Positions 37,167 through 45,687 of a stretch of DNA of 64,000 nt are shown here, in pieces. The notes below the pieces were generated by a model. That model was not told the origin of the DNA and searched no databases. It saw only the letters and a list, made by a program, of their open reading frames with translations. This DNA comes from Hydrogenophilales bacterium. GTDB lineage: Bacteria > Pseudomonadota > Gammaproteobacteria > Burkholderiales > Thiobacillaceae. Numbering within the stretch: the first letter of the stretch is position 1; each line of letters begins with the position of its first letter. The position numbers were made by a program, and so were the translations under genes. The DNA is taken from assembly GCA_016195805.1 (NCBI GenBank), contig JACPYT010000003.1, forward strand, positions 215,791 through 279,790. Direction: 5' to 3'.

Positions 37167-38887
37167 GCTTCTCGCTGCACGGCATCGGCGTCTCCGGCGG
37201 CATCGCCATCGGCTATGCGCATCTTGCTTCCAGCGCGCGCGTCGAAGTGCCGCAGTACATGCTCGACCGCAAGTACATCAAGGACGAGCTGGCGCGCTTC
37301 GACGAAGCCATCTTCGCTACCCGCGCCGAGCTCGAAGTCCTGCGCCACCATATCCCGCCCAATGCGCCGGCCGAGCTGTCGGCCTTCCTCGACATGCACC
37401 TGATGTTCCTCGGCGATTCGATGATCGCCGAGGCGCCCAAGCGCCTGATCCGCGAAACCCAGTGCAACGCCGAATGGGCGCTGGCGCAGCAGATGGAAGC
37501 GCTGGTGGCGCGCTTCGACGAGATCGACGACGCCTACCTGCGCAGCCGCCAGGAAGACGTGGTGCAGGTGGTGCAGCGCGTGCTGAAGGCCTTGATGGGC
37601 CACCCCAGCCACCTGCCGCTGGACGTCGACTTCGACAGCGAACGCATCCTGGTCGCGCACGAGTTGTCGCCGGCCGACATGGTCATCTTCAAGAACGTGC
37701 ATTTCGCCGCCTTCATCACCGATCTCGGCGGCACCACCTCGCATACCGCGATCCTCGCACGCAGCATGGGCATGCCGTCGGTGATGGCGCTGCACAATGC
37801 GCGCGGCCTGATCCGCGACCACGATCTGCTGATCGTCGACGGCCGCGACGGCGTGGTGATCGTCAATCCCGACGAATCGGTGCTGGCCGAATATCGGTTG
37901 CGGCAGAACCAGTGGCGTATCGACACCGACAAGCTGAAGCGGCTGAAGACCAGCAAATCGGCCACGCTCGACGGCACGCCCGTCGAACTGATGGCGAACA
38001 TCGAGCTGCTCTCCGACATCGATGCGGTGAAGGCCGCGGGTGCGCACGGCATCGGCCTGTTCCGCAGCGAATTCCTGTTCCTCAACCGCAGCGACCTGCC
38101 GAGCGAGGAGGAACAATACGAATCCTACAAGGCGGTAGCCGAGGCGCTGGACGGCAAGCCGGTCACCATCCGCACACTCGATCTGGGCGCCGACAAGCAA
38201 GCGCCCTGGGGCCACACGGTGGCCGACAATCCGGCGCTGGGACTGCGCGCGATCCGTCTGTGTCTCGCCGAACCGGGCCTATTCCATGCCCAGTTGCGCG
38301 CCATCCTGCGGGCCTCGGTCCATGGCCGGGTGCACATCCTCATTCCCATGCTGGCGAGTTTCATGGAGCTGCGGCAGACCCTGCAGCGCATCGACGAAGC
38401 CAAGGCTTCGCTACGCAAGGACGGGCTGAAATTCGACGAAGGCATCCCGCTCGGCGGCATGATCGAGGTGCCCGCCGCCGCGCTTGCCGCCGGATTCTTT
38501 GCCGAACAGCTGGACTTCCTGTCGATCGGCACCAACGACCTGATCCAGTACACGCTGGCAATCGACCGCGCCGACGACAGCGTTGCGCACCTGTACGACC
38601 CGCTGCATCCGGCGGTGCTCAACCTCATCCAGCAGACCATCCGGGCAGGCGACAAGGCCGGTAAACCGGTCTCCGTCTGCGGCGAGATGGCGGGCGATCC
38701 GCTGCTGACACGGCTGTTGCTGGGGCTGGGACTGCGGACATTTTCGATGCAGCCGGCGAGCCTGCTGCAGGTCAAGCAGCAGGTGCTGAAATCCCACCTG
38801 GACGAGCTGACCTCCCCCACGCAGCGGCTGCTGAAGAACACCGATCCGGACAAGACCCTGGTGCTGTTGAACCGCCTGAACGGCTAG
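37163..38887 (+). CDS. ptsI: Phosphoenolpyruvate-protein phosphotransferase EI
   Basis: 574-residue EI that moves phosphate from PEP to HPr. The N-terminal HPr-binding domain is followed by the active His194 in GGTTSHTAILARS; the C-terminal PEP barrel has GIGLFRSEFLF, GGMIEVPAAAL, DFLSIGTNDLIQYTLAIDR and the Cys-containing VCGEMAGDP. Full length. GTG start overlapping ptsH. It converges on the dynamin-like gene 16 bp away. Confidence 0.95.
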   Translation: MSFSLHGIGVSGGIAIGYAHLASSARVEVPQYMLDRKYIKDELARFDEAIFATRAELEVLRHHIPPNAPAELSAFLDMHLMFLGDSMIAEAPKRLIRETQCNAEWALAQQMEALVARFDEIDDAYLRSRQEDVVQVVQRVLKALMGHPSHLPLDVDFDSERILVAHELSPADMVIFKNVHFAAFITDLGGTTSHTAILARSMGMPSVMALHNARGLIRDHDLLIVDGRDGVVIVNPDESVLAEYRLRQNQWRIDTDKLKRLKTSKSATLDGTPVELMANIELLSDIDAVKAAGAHGIGLFRSEFLFLNRSDLPSEEEQYESYKAVAEALDGKPVTIRTLDLGADKQAPWGHTVADNPALGLRAIRLCLAEPGLFHAQLRAILRASVHGRVHILIPMLASFMELRQTLQRIDEAKASLRKDGLKFDEGIPLGGMIEVPAAALAAGFFAEQLDFLSIGTNDLIQYTLAIDRADDSVAHLYDPLHPAVLNLIQQTIRAGDKAGKPVSVCGEMAGDPLLTRLLLGLGLRTFSMQPASLLQVKQQVLKSHLDELTSPTQRLLKNTDPDKTLVLLNRLNG

Positions 38888-38903
38888 GGAACCTGGCGAA
38901 CGC

Positions 38904-40808
38904 CTAGGCTGTGAGCTGCGCGGCCATGCGGACGAGTTCCGCCTTGTCGTGGCGCAGCGCGCTGATTTCCTGCTTGATCTGCGCCATGCGACTGTGCAGC
39001 GTACCCATGTTTTCCAGAATCCGCTGCAGGCTGGCCAGCCGCGTGTCGAGATACTGCTTGTGCTCGCGAATGCGCGTCATGACGGGATCGAGCGCGATGC
39101 GCAGCCAGCGTTCGGCTTCCAGCCGCGCAAGCTTGAAGGCCTTGCGTGCCTCCTCGGCCAGTCCGGCATAAAAACGCCTGATCATGAAACGCTTTTCCAG
39201 CATCAGGTTGGCGGGATCCTTGCAAAAGGCTTCCGTCTCGCGAGTCAGCGCATCCAGCCGGTTGCGGTAGGCGCCCAGGTCCAGCCGCGGCACCTGCATT
39301 TTCGGCAAATTGTGATTGCGGTGGAACCGCAGATAGGCCTGGTCGAGCGCATCCAGCATGTTGTCGGCCAACTGGGTCGCCTGCTGGAAACGCTTGCCCA
39401 TCTGCTCGCTCAGGTGGCGGATGCCGCCGGTCAGTCCGCGTGTGGTCCAGCTGTTTTCCATGGCATCGCGGCCCGCCTTCAGGATCGTGTCCAGCGTTTC
39501 CTCCGACAAATGCGACAGCAGGTGCTCGCCCTGGCCCTGCACCATCTTGCGGGTGGTGCGGAACTGGTCGGCGGTGGCATCGTAGCTATCCTTCTCCTGC
39601 TGCAGGCCGGCACGCGTCTGCTCGATCAGCTCGCGGTTCTTGCCCGACAGCTGGGTAAGCTGGATCAGTTCGTCGCTGCTGCGCTTGAGCCGTGCGGCCA
39701 GATCCATCCGACTCTCGTCGAGCAGCGCCGCCACCTCGCGGCTGACCGCGTGGTAGAGCATGTCGCGCCGCGCCGGGATCACCTGATGCGCCAGCAGATA
39801 TTCCAGCGACTCGATGCCCGAGCGCACGCGCAAGGCGGAATCGCCACGGATCGTGGCCGCCAGCGCTTTCTGTGCCGACACCGTGAACACGCGGCTGCGC
39901 GGCAGCTTCAGCACACGCGCGGTTTCCTCGGCCTGGCGCTCGATGGTCGCCAGCACCTCGGTATCGCTCTTGAGCTCGTCCCACAGCATGTCGATCTTGT
40001 TCAGTACCGCCACATGGTAGTTGGCATGGCGATGGACGTGTTTCTGCCAGATTTCGAGATCCGAGCGGGTCACCCCGGTATCGGTTGCCAGCAGGTACAT
40101 CACCGCATGCGCATTCGGAATCACCGACAGGGTGAGCTCCGGTTCGGCCCCCAGGGCATTGAGTCCCGGGGTATCCAGGATCGTCAGCCCGGCCTGCAGC
40201 AGCGGATGCGGGTAGTTGACCATGGCATAGCGCCAGGCCGGCACCTCCACGGTGCCGTCGGCGCGCAGCAGGTGGCGTTCGCTGTCGTCCTCGCCGTTCC
40301 ACAACCCCAGCTCGATGGCGTCCACGGCCGGCATCGGCGTGGTCTCGGTGAGTTTTTTCAGGCTCTCCTGCAGCTGGCGCGGATCGGTGGGATCGAGCAA
40401 GACCCGGCACCATTCGATCGGCATGTGCTTGAGGCGCGCCAGCGATTCACCGCGGCGGCGCGTTTCGATCGGCAGCAGGCTCAGGCTGGGAGGCTCGTCC
40501 GCGCTGGCGAACAGTTCGGTCGGGCACATGGTGGTGCGTCCGGCATCGGACGGCAGCAGGCGCTGGCCGTGGTCGGCAAAGAACAAGGCATTGATGAGTT
40601 CGGTCTTGCCGCGCGAAAACTCGGCCACGAAGGCCACCACCAGCCTGTCCTGGCGCAGGCCCGACGCGGTATCGGCCAGCCGCAGGGTACGTTCGGCATC
40701 GATGCCGTGCTGACGGTCGAGCCAGTCGGCATAGTCGGTAATTGCCGTCGCCAGCCGCAACCGCCGCTCGCTGTACTCGGCGACTTCCTGTTCCAGGTGG
40801 ATACTCAT
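38904..40808 (-). CDS. Dynamin-like GTPase
   Basis: 634-residue large GTPase. G1 loop AEFSRGKTELIN (about residues 62-73), G2 Thr in RTTMCPTEL, G3 DTPGLN and G4 LNKID are complete; two long coiled-coil regions follow (about 345-430 and 560-634) with a charged stretch between. Bacterial dynamins remodel or repair membranes, or tether chromosome structures (CrfC in E. coli). No membrane helix is obvious, so a paddle-type contact is possible. Its ATG overlaps the old yggU stop as ATGA, placing it as the last gene of the yggS-proC-yggT-yggU operon. Confidence 0.85.
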   Translation of the reverse strand: MSIHLEQEVAEYSERRLRLATAITDYADWLDRQHGIDAERTLRLADTASGLRQDRLVVAFVAEFSRGKTELINALFFADHGQRLLPSDAGRTTMCPTELFASADEPPSLSLLPIETRRRGESLARLKHMPIEWCRVLLDPTDPRQLQESLKKLTETTPMPAVDAIELGLWNGEDDSERHLLRADGTVEVPAWRYAMVNYPHPLLQAGLTILDTPGLNALGAEPELTLSVIPNAHAVMYLLATDTGVTRSDLEIWQKHVHRHANYHVAVLNKIDMLWDELKSDTEVLATIERQAEETARVLKLPRSRVFTVSAQKALAATIRGDSALRVRSGIESLEYLLAHQVIPARRDMLYHAVSREVAALLDESRMDLAARLKRSSDELIQLTQLSGKNRELIEQTRAGLQQEKDSYDATADQFRTTRKMVQGQGEHLLSHLSEETLDTILKAGRDAMENSWTTRGLTGGIRHLSEQMGKRFQQATQLADNMLDALDQAYLRFHRNHNLPKMQVPRLDLGAYRNRLDALTRETEAFCKDPANLMLEKRFMIRRFYAGLAEEARKAFKLARLEAERWLRIALDPVMTRIREHKQYLDTRLASLQRILENMGTLHSRMAQIKQEISALRHDKAELVRMAAQLTA

Positions 40809-41167
40809 GTTCGACTGTTTTTCTCGATATCACGCCAGGGTGTGTCGGCGCCACACACCGCAACGGTTTTCTGCCGGGACGTTTCGCCCCGCACCAGGCG
40901 CATACGACTCCACTACGCACCTTGGCACGTAATGGATCGGAGTCCTTTAGGACACCGCGGATTTCGGCAGCCCCAGTTGCGCGGCCAGCCAGGCCAGCAG
41001 ATGCGCATTCGCTTTGTTATCGACCGGCGGCACGGCAATCTTTAATTTCAGGCGACCGCCATGTTCGCCAACAGCTGCGGTCACCTTCGCGCCCGGCTGC
41101 ACGTGCAGTTCCAGCAGCCAGTCCGCACCATTGCGGTGCGTCCAGACGGGGGCCTGTTCACGCCCAT
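40805..41167 (-). pseudogene. yggU: Broken YggU (DUF167) gene
   Basis: The YggU core is readable in one frame (HVQPGAKVTAAVG, then PPVDNKANAHLLAWLAAQLG), but both ends are damaged. The ATG directly after the yggT stop is one frame off; one extra C in the C5 run at 41148-41152 would join it to the core. After KSAV a 52-bp repeat (40901-40952) brings in a stop; beyond it, in another frame, the missing end LVRGETSRQKTVAV appears and closes with a TGA overlapping the dynamin start. A sequencing error could explain the first lesion but not the second. Confidence 0.75.
40901..40952 (-). repeat. 52-bp REP-like palindromic element inside yggU
   Basis: On the minus strand it carries CCTAAAGGA, ACTCCGATCCA and GTGGAGTCGTATG, which also occur in the same order in the tandem repeat at 56312-56481. 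The middle pairs with itself (ATCCATTACG with CGTAGTGGAGT). Its 52-bp length shifts the yggU frame. Confidence 0.7.
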
Positions 41168-41743
41168 TCAGAGCGAACCAAGCAGGGCCCGCTCCAACGC
41201 CAGCACCGGCACCATCAGGATCAGCTGGCACAAAATGAACAGCACCAGCGGCGTCAAATCCACATTGGCGACCGTGGGAACGATGCGCCGCAGGGGCCGC
41301 AGGAAGGGTTCGGTCAGCTCGTAGACCACCGGCATCAGCGGGGTGTTCGAATTGACCCACGACAGCACCGCGCGCACCAGGGTCAGGCCGATGACCATGT
41401 ACACCGCTAGACTGACCAGCCGAACCGCCGCCAGCCCGAGCATGACCGGCCACACCTTGCCGCCGGCCAGGGCGAACGGAAATCCGTCCAGCCAGTAGCC
41501 CGCCATCACCACCCCCAGTTCGACCAGCCAGGCGAGCAGCAGGCAGGCCCAGTCCAGGCCGAACAGGCCCGGCACCACGCGGCGCAAGGGCTTGACCGCA
41601 AAATCGGTGACGGCGACGACGAACTGCGCGAAGGGATTGCGAAACGGCACCCGGAACAGCTGCATCATGAAGCGCAGCAGCACCGCGACCACGAACAGGT
41701 TGCCCAGCGTCTGGATCAGAAAGGTCAGCGCACCCGAGATCAT
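41168..41743 (-). CDS. yggT: YggT-family integral membrane protein
   Basis: 191-residue protein with two copies of the YggT domain, each with two hydrophobic helices (LRFMMQLFRVPFRNPFAQF and YELTEPFLRPLRRIVPTV are the paired cytoplasmic signatures). Function is not settled; roles in osmotic tolerance or in placing envelope or division proteins have been suggested for relatives. Start overlaps the proC stop as ATGA. Confidence 0.9.
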   Translation of the reverse strand: MISGALTFLIQTLGNLFVVAVLLRFMMQLFRVPFRNPFAQFVVAVTDFAVKPLRRVVPGLFGLDWACLLLAWLVELGVVMAGYWLDGFPFALAGGKVWPVMLGLAAVRLVSLAVYMVIGLTLVRAVLSWVNSNTPLMPVVYELTEPFLRPLRRIVPTVANVDLTPLVLFILCQLILMVPVLALERALLGSL

Positions 41744-42555
41744 GCGAGACGCCCCAGTTCGTCGCCCAATTCGGCGCTACGCAGGCTGGCCGCCTCCACC
41801 GCCTGGCCAATGCCGGTTTTGACCGCGGCCGCTTCCAGCGCCGCGACGCCGCGCTCGGTGGTGCCGCCCTTGGAGGTGACGCGCTGACGCAAGAGAGCCG
41901 GTTCTTCGCCCGACTCGAGCGCCAGCTTGGCCGCGCCAAAAAAGGTCTGCAGCGCCAGCTGGCGTGCCGTGGCCGCCGGCAAGCCCTGCGCCACGGCCGC
42001 CGCCTCCAGCGACTCGATGAAATAGAACACATAGGCCGGACCGCTGCCCGACACAGCGGTTACCGCATCCAGCCGGGTTTCCTCCTCCACCCACACCACG
42101 CCGCCGACGGCCCGCAGCACCGCCTCGGCCTGCGAGCGTGCGTCCTGGTCGACGTCGGGCGGCGCATACAGGCCGCTGATGCCGGCCCGCACCAGCGCCG
42201 GGGTATTGGGCATGGTGCGCACGATGCGCCGGTGCCCGCCCAGCCAGCGCGCGAGGTCGGCCACCCGTACCCCGGCGACGATCGATATCACCAGCTGGCC
42301 GGCGAGGCGAGGCGCCAGCGCGGCCGCCACCTCGGGCAGGGTCTGCGGTTTCACGGCCAGCACGACCAGGGGATGCAGCCGCGCCTGCGACAGATCGGTG
42401 TGGGTCACGACGCCGAAACGCGCGGACAATTGCGCCCGCGCATCGGCGTTGATTTCCACCACCTCGATGTCGGTCGGCTGAGTGCCGCTGGCGACCAGGC
42501 CGCCGATGATGGCGGCGGCCATGTTGCCGCCCCCGATGAAGCTCACTTTATGCAT
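41740..42555 (-). CDS. proC: Pyrroline-5-carboxylate reductase
   Basis: 271-residue enzyme for the last step of proline synthesis. N-terminal FIGGGNMAAAIIGGL binds NAD(P)H; VKPQTLPEV, the SGSGPAYVFYFIESLEAAA helix and the TSKGGTTERGVAAL signature are intact. The ATG at 42555 overlaps the yggS end by 8 bp. The yggS-proC-yggT order is a conserved proteobacterial cluster. Confidence 0.95.
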   Translation of the reverse strand: MHKVSFIGGGNMAAAIIGGLVASGTQPTDIEVVEINADARAQLSARFGVVTHTDLSQARLHPLVVLAVKPQTLPEVAAALAPRLAGQLVISIVAGVRVADLARWLGGHRRIVRTMPNTPALVRAGISGLYAPPDVDQDARSQAEAVLRAVGGVVWVEEETRLDAVTAVSGSGPAYVFYFIESLEAAAVAQGLPAATARQLALQTFFGAAKLALESGEEPALLRQRVTSKGGTTERGVAALEAAAVKTGIGQAVEAASLRSAELGDELGRLA

Positions 42556-43291
42556 GTCTAGTCCTCTCACCAAAGAGGGCGGTTCCGACCCGAACGATGG
42601 TCGCACCCTCCAGAATCGCCGCTTCCAGATCGCCCGACATGCCCATCGACAGGGTGTCGAGCGCTTGGCCGCGCGTACGCAGCTCGTCAAACAGCTCACG
42701 GACCCGGCGGAATGCGGCACGCTGTGCCGCCACCTCGGAGGTCGGCGCGGGAATCGCCATCAACCCGCGCAGTCGGAGTTTGGGCAGTTTCGCCACAGCC
42801 TCGGCCAGCGCGGGCAACTCGGCCGGCGCCACCCCGCCCTTGCTGGCCTCGCCGCTGACGTTCACCTCGATGCACACCTGCAGGCTCGGCAAGCCTGCCG
42901 GGCGCTGGGCGGACAGGCGCTCGGCGATTTTCAGCCGGTCGACGCTATGCACCCAGCTGAAATTCTCGGCGATCGCCCGCGTCTTGTTGCTCTGGATGGG
43001 GCCGATGAAATGCCACACCAGCGGCAGATCGCGCAGCGCTGCCTGCTTGTCCAGCGCTTCCTGCAGGTAATTCTCGCCGAATTCGCGCTGACCGCAGGCG
43101 GCCAGGCCGCGCACGGCCGCCGTGTCGAAGGTCTTGCTGACGGCCAGCAGGCCTATATGCGCCGCATTGCGCCCGGCTTCGGCCGCAGCCTGCGCGAGGC
43201 GCGCCTGCACGGCCCGCAAACGCGCACCTGCCGGGCTGCCGCCCGACGGCATGCCGGGCTCAAGTTTGCGCGTTTCCAGGCCGTTATCCAT
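42548..43291 (-). CDS. yggS: YggS-family PLP homeostasis protein
   Basis: 247-residue single-domain alanine-racemase-fold protein that carries pyridoxal phosphate and balances the B6 pool. AVSKTFDTAAVR holds the PLP Lys; FGENYLQEALDK, WHFIGPIQSNKT, VNVSGEASKGG and LSMGMSGDLEAAI are family motifs. The ATG at 43291 gives a slightly long N-terminus; M17 is an alternative. First gene of the minus-strand operon, divergent from pilT. Confidence 0.93.
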   Translation of the reverse strand: MDNGLETRKLEPGMPSGGSPAGARLRAVQARLAQAAAEAGRNAAHIGLLAVSKTFDTAAVRGLAACGQREFGENYLQEALDKQAALRDLPLVWHFIGPIQSNKTRAIAENFSWVHSVDRLKIAERLSAQRPAGLPSLQVCIEVNVSGEASKGGVAPAELPALAEAVAKLPKLRLRGLMAIPAPTSEVAAQRAAFRRVRELFDELRTRGQALDTLSMGMSGDLEAAILEGATIVRVGTALFGERTRHA

Positions 43292-43340
43292 AGCGCTTAT
43301 TATCTGACAAAACCCCCATCCAACACTGAACGAGGCACGC

Positions 43341-44384
43341 GTGGATATTTCTGAACTGCTGGCTTTTGCCGTCAAGAACAAGGCGTCGGACTTGCACCTC
43401 TCGGCCGGCCTGCCGCCGATGATCCGCGTCAACGGCGACATCCGCCGCATCAACCTGCCGCCGATGGACCACAAGGACGTGCACCGTATGGTGTACGACA
43501 TCATGAACGACAGCCAGCGCAAGGTGTACGAGGAAACGCTGGAAATCGACTTCTCGTTCGAGATTCCCTCGCTGGCGCGCTTCCGCGTCAACGCCTTCAA
43601 CCAGCAGTATGGTGCCGGCGCGGTGTTCCGGACGATTCCGTCGAAGGTACTGACGCTGGAAGAACTCAACGCGCCGCCGATTTTCAAGGAAATCTCCGAC
43701 CAGCCGCGCGGCATCGTGCTGGTCACCGGGCCGACCGGCTCGGGCAAGTCGACCACGCTGGCGGCGATGATGGACTACGTCAACGAGAACCAGTACGCGC
43801 ACATCCTCACCGTCGAGGACCCGATCGAATTCGTGCACCAGAGCAAGAAGTGCCTGATCAACCAGCGCGAAGTCGGCCCGCATACGCTATCGTTCAACAA
43901 TGCCCTGCGCAGCGCGCTGCGGGAAGATCCGGACGTCATCCTGGTCGGCGAATTGCGCGACCTCGAAACCATCCGCCTCGCGCTGACCGCCGCCGAAACC
44001 GGCCACCTGGTGTTCGGCACGCTGCATACCTCGTCCGCCGCCAAGACCATCGACCGCGTGGTCGACGTCTTCCCCGCGGCGGAAAAGGAAATGGTGCGTT
44101 CGATGCTGTCCGAATCGCTGCGCGCGGTCATCTCGCAGACGCTGCTGAAGACCAAGGACGGCAACGGCCGCGTCGCCGCGCACGAGATCATGATCGGCAC
44201 CCCGGCCATCCGCAACCTGATCCGCGAGAACAAGGTCGCGCAGATGTACTCGGCGATCCAGACCGGCGGCAACCTGGGCATGCAGACGCTCGACCAGTGC
44301 CTGCAGGACCTGGTGCGGCGCAACGTGATCGCGTCGAACGTGGCGCGCGCCGCGGCGCAAAACAAAGACACCTTCGTGGGTTGA
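43341..44384 (+). CDS. pilT: Type IV pilus retraction ATPase PilT
   Basis: 347-residue hexameric ATPase powering pilus retraction. Walker A GPTGSGKSTT, Asp box EDPIEFVH, Walker B VILVGELRDLETI, His box TLHTSSAAKTIDR and the retraction motif AIRNLIRENK near the C-terminus are all present. GTG start at 43341. It is followed 28 bp later by pilU. The rest of the pilus machinery is outside the window. Confidence 0.96.
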   Translation: MDISELLAFAVKNKASDLHLSAGLPPMIRVNGDIRRINLPPMDHKDVHRMVYDIMNDSQRKVYEETLEIDFSFEIPSLARFRVNAFNQQYGAGAVFRTIPSKVLTLEELNAPPIFKEISDQPRGIVLVTGPTGSGKSTTLAAMMDYVNENQYAHILTVEDPIEFVHQSKKCLINQREVGPHTLSFNNALRSALREDPDVILVGELRDLETIRLALTAAETGHLVFGTLHTSSAAKTIDRVVDVFPAAEKEMVRSMLSESLRAVISQTLLKTKDGNGRVAAHEIMIGTPAIRNLIRENKVAQMYSAIQTGGNLGMQTLDQCLQDLVRRNVIASNVARAAAQNKDTFVG

Positions 44385-44412
44385 GGCCCAACTCGGGCAG
44401 AGGATTTGACCA

Positions 44413-45540
44413 ATGAACGCTGAAAAAACCATCCACGACCTGCTGCGCCTGATGTTGGCGAAGAACGCTTCCGACCTCTTCCTCACCGCCGGCTTTCCCC
44501 CTGCCATCAAGGTCGACGGCAAGATCACCCCGGTGTCGAACCAGAGCCTGACCCCCGCGCACACCAGCGAACTCGCGCGTTCGATCATGAACGAGCGGCA
44601 GTGGAAGGACTTCGAGGCCACCAACGAATCCAACTTCGCGATCAGCCCGCCCGAGATCGGCCGCTTCCGCGTCAACGTCTTCGTGCAGCAGGGCCGCGTC
44701 GGCGTCGTGATGCGGACGATCAACACCAAGATCCCGAAGATGGAGGACCTCAACCTGCCGCCGATCCTGCGCGACGTCGCGATGATCAAGCGCGGGCTGG
44801 TCATCTTCGTCGGCGGCACGGGTACCGGTAAATCGACCTCGCTCGCCGCGATGGTCGGCTATCGCAACGAGAACGACGCCGGCCACATCATCACGGTCGA
44901 GGACCCGATCGAATACGTGCACGAGCACCGGAAATCCATCATCACCCAGCGCGAAGTCGGCATCGACACCGACAACTGGTTCTCCGCACTGAAGAACACC
45001 CTGCGCCAGGCGCCCGACGTCATCCTGATCGGCGAAATCCGCGACCGCGACACCATGGAATACGCCATCGCCTTCGCCGAAACCGGCCACCTGTGCCTGT
45101 CGACCCTGCACGCCAACAGCGCCAACCAGGCGCTCGACCGCATCATCAACTTCTTCCCCGAGGAAAAGCGCGACCAACTGCTGATGGACCTGTCGCTCAA
45201 CCTCAAGTCCTTCATCTCGCAGCGCCTGATCCCGAGGAAAGGCACCAACGGCCGCGTCGCCGCCGTCGAAATCCTGCTCAACTCGCCGCTCATTGCCGAC
45301 CTGATCTTCAAGGGCCAGGTCCACGAGATCAAGGAAATCATGTCGAAGTCGCGCGAACTCGGCATGCAGACCTTCGACCAGGCGCTGTTCGACCTCTACG
45401 AAGCCGGCATGATTTCCTACGAGGATGCGCTCAGGAACGCCGACAGCCTCAACGACCTGCGCCTGCAGATCAAGCTGCACGGCCAGGAAGCCAAGGGCCG
45501 CGACATGATGGCGGGGCTGGATCACCTCGATATCGTTTGA
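44413..45540 (+). CDS. pilU: PilT-dependent retraction ATPase PilU
   Basis: 375-residue paralogue of PilT with GGTGTGKSTS, EDPIEYVHEH, VILIGEIRDRDTM and TLHANSANQALDR. It assists PilT in retraction against load. The C-terminus is longer than that of PilT and ends in MMAGLDHLDIV. Co-directional with pilT, then a terminator. Confidence 0.95.
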   Translation: MNAEKTIHDLLRLMLAKNASDLFLTAGFPPAIKVDGKITPVSNQSLTPAHTSELARSIMNERQWKDFEATNESNFAISPPEIGRFRVNVFVQQGRVGVVMRTINTKIPKMEDLNLPPILRDVAMIKRGLVIFVGGTGTGKSTSLAAMVGYRNENDAGHIITVEDPIEYVHEHRKSIITQREVGIDTDNWFSALKNTLRQAPDVILIGEIRDRDTMEYAIAFAETGHLCLSTLHANSANQALDRIINFFPEEKRDQLLMDLSLNLKSFISQRLIPRKGTNGRVAAVEILLNSPLIADLIFKGQVHEIKEIMSKSRELGMQTFDQALFDLYEAGMISYEDALRNADSLNDLRLQIKLHGQEAKGRDMMAGLDHLDIV

Positions 45541-45563
45541 GTCATCGCACGTGCAAAAGAGAA

Positions 45564-45590
45564 CGGGGCGCAAGGCCCCGATTCTCATTG
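45564..45590 (+). terminator. Terminator after pilU
   Basis: CGGGGC and GCCCCG pair around a GCAAG loop, followed by ATTCTCATT, 23 bp after the pilU stop. Confidence 0.65.
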
Positions 45591-45645
45591 GTACAACATA
45601 ACATTCGAGTTCGGGAGCTGGCGACGCCCGAAGAGTAGAGCGAAC

Positions 45646-45664
45646 CCGCAAGCAACGCTTGCGG
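45646..45664 (-). terminator. Hairpin at the 3' end of the orphan gene
   Basis: CCGCAAGC-AAC-GCTTGCGG is a perfect 8-bp stem placed 24 bp beyond the stop of the minus-strand gene at 45688. The following minus-strand sequence is only moderately T-rich (GTTCGCTCTACTCTT). Confidence 0.5.
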
Positions 45665-45687
45665 TGCGGTTGCCCGAGAGGTAGATG

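Noticed and set aside
41165..41238. Alternative yggU product from the ATG after yggT
   Set aside because: That frame gives a short Cys/Arg-rich peptide of 28 residues with no family resemblance; it is more likely the result of a frameshift.
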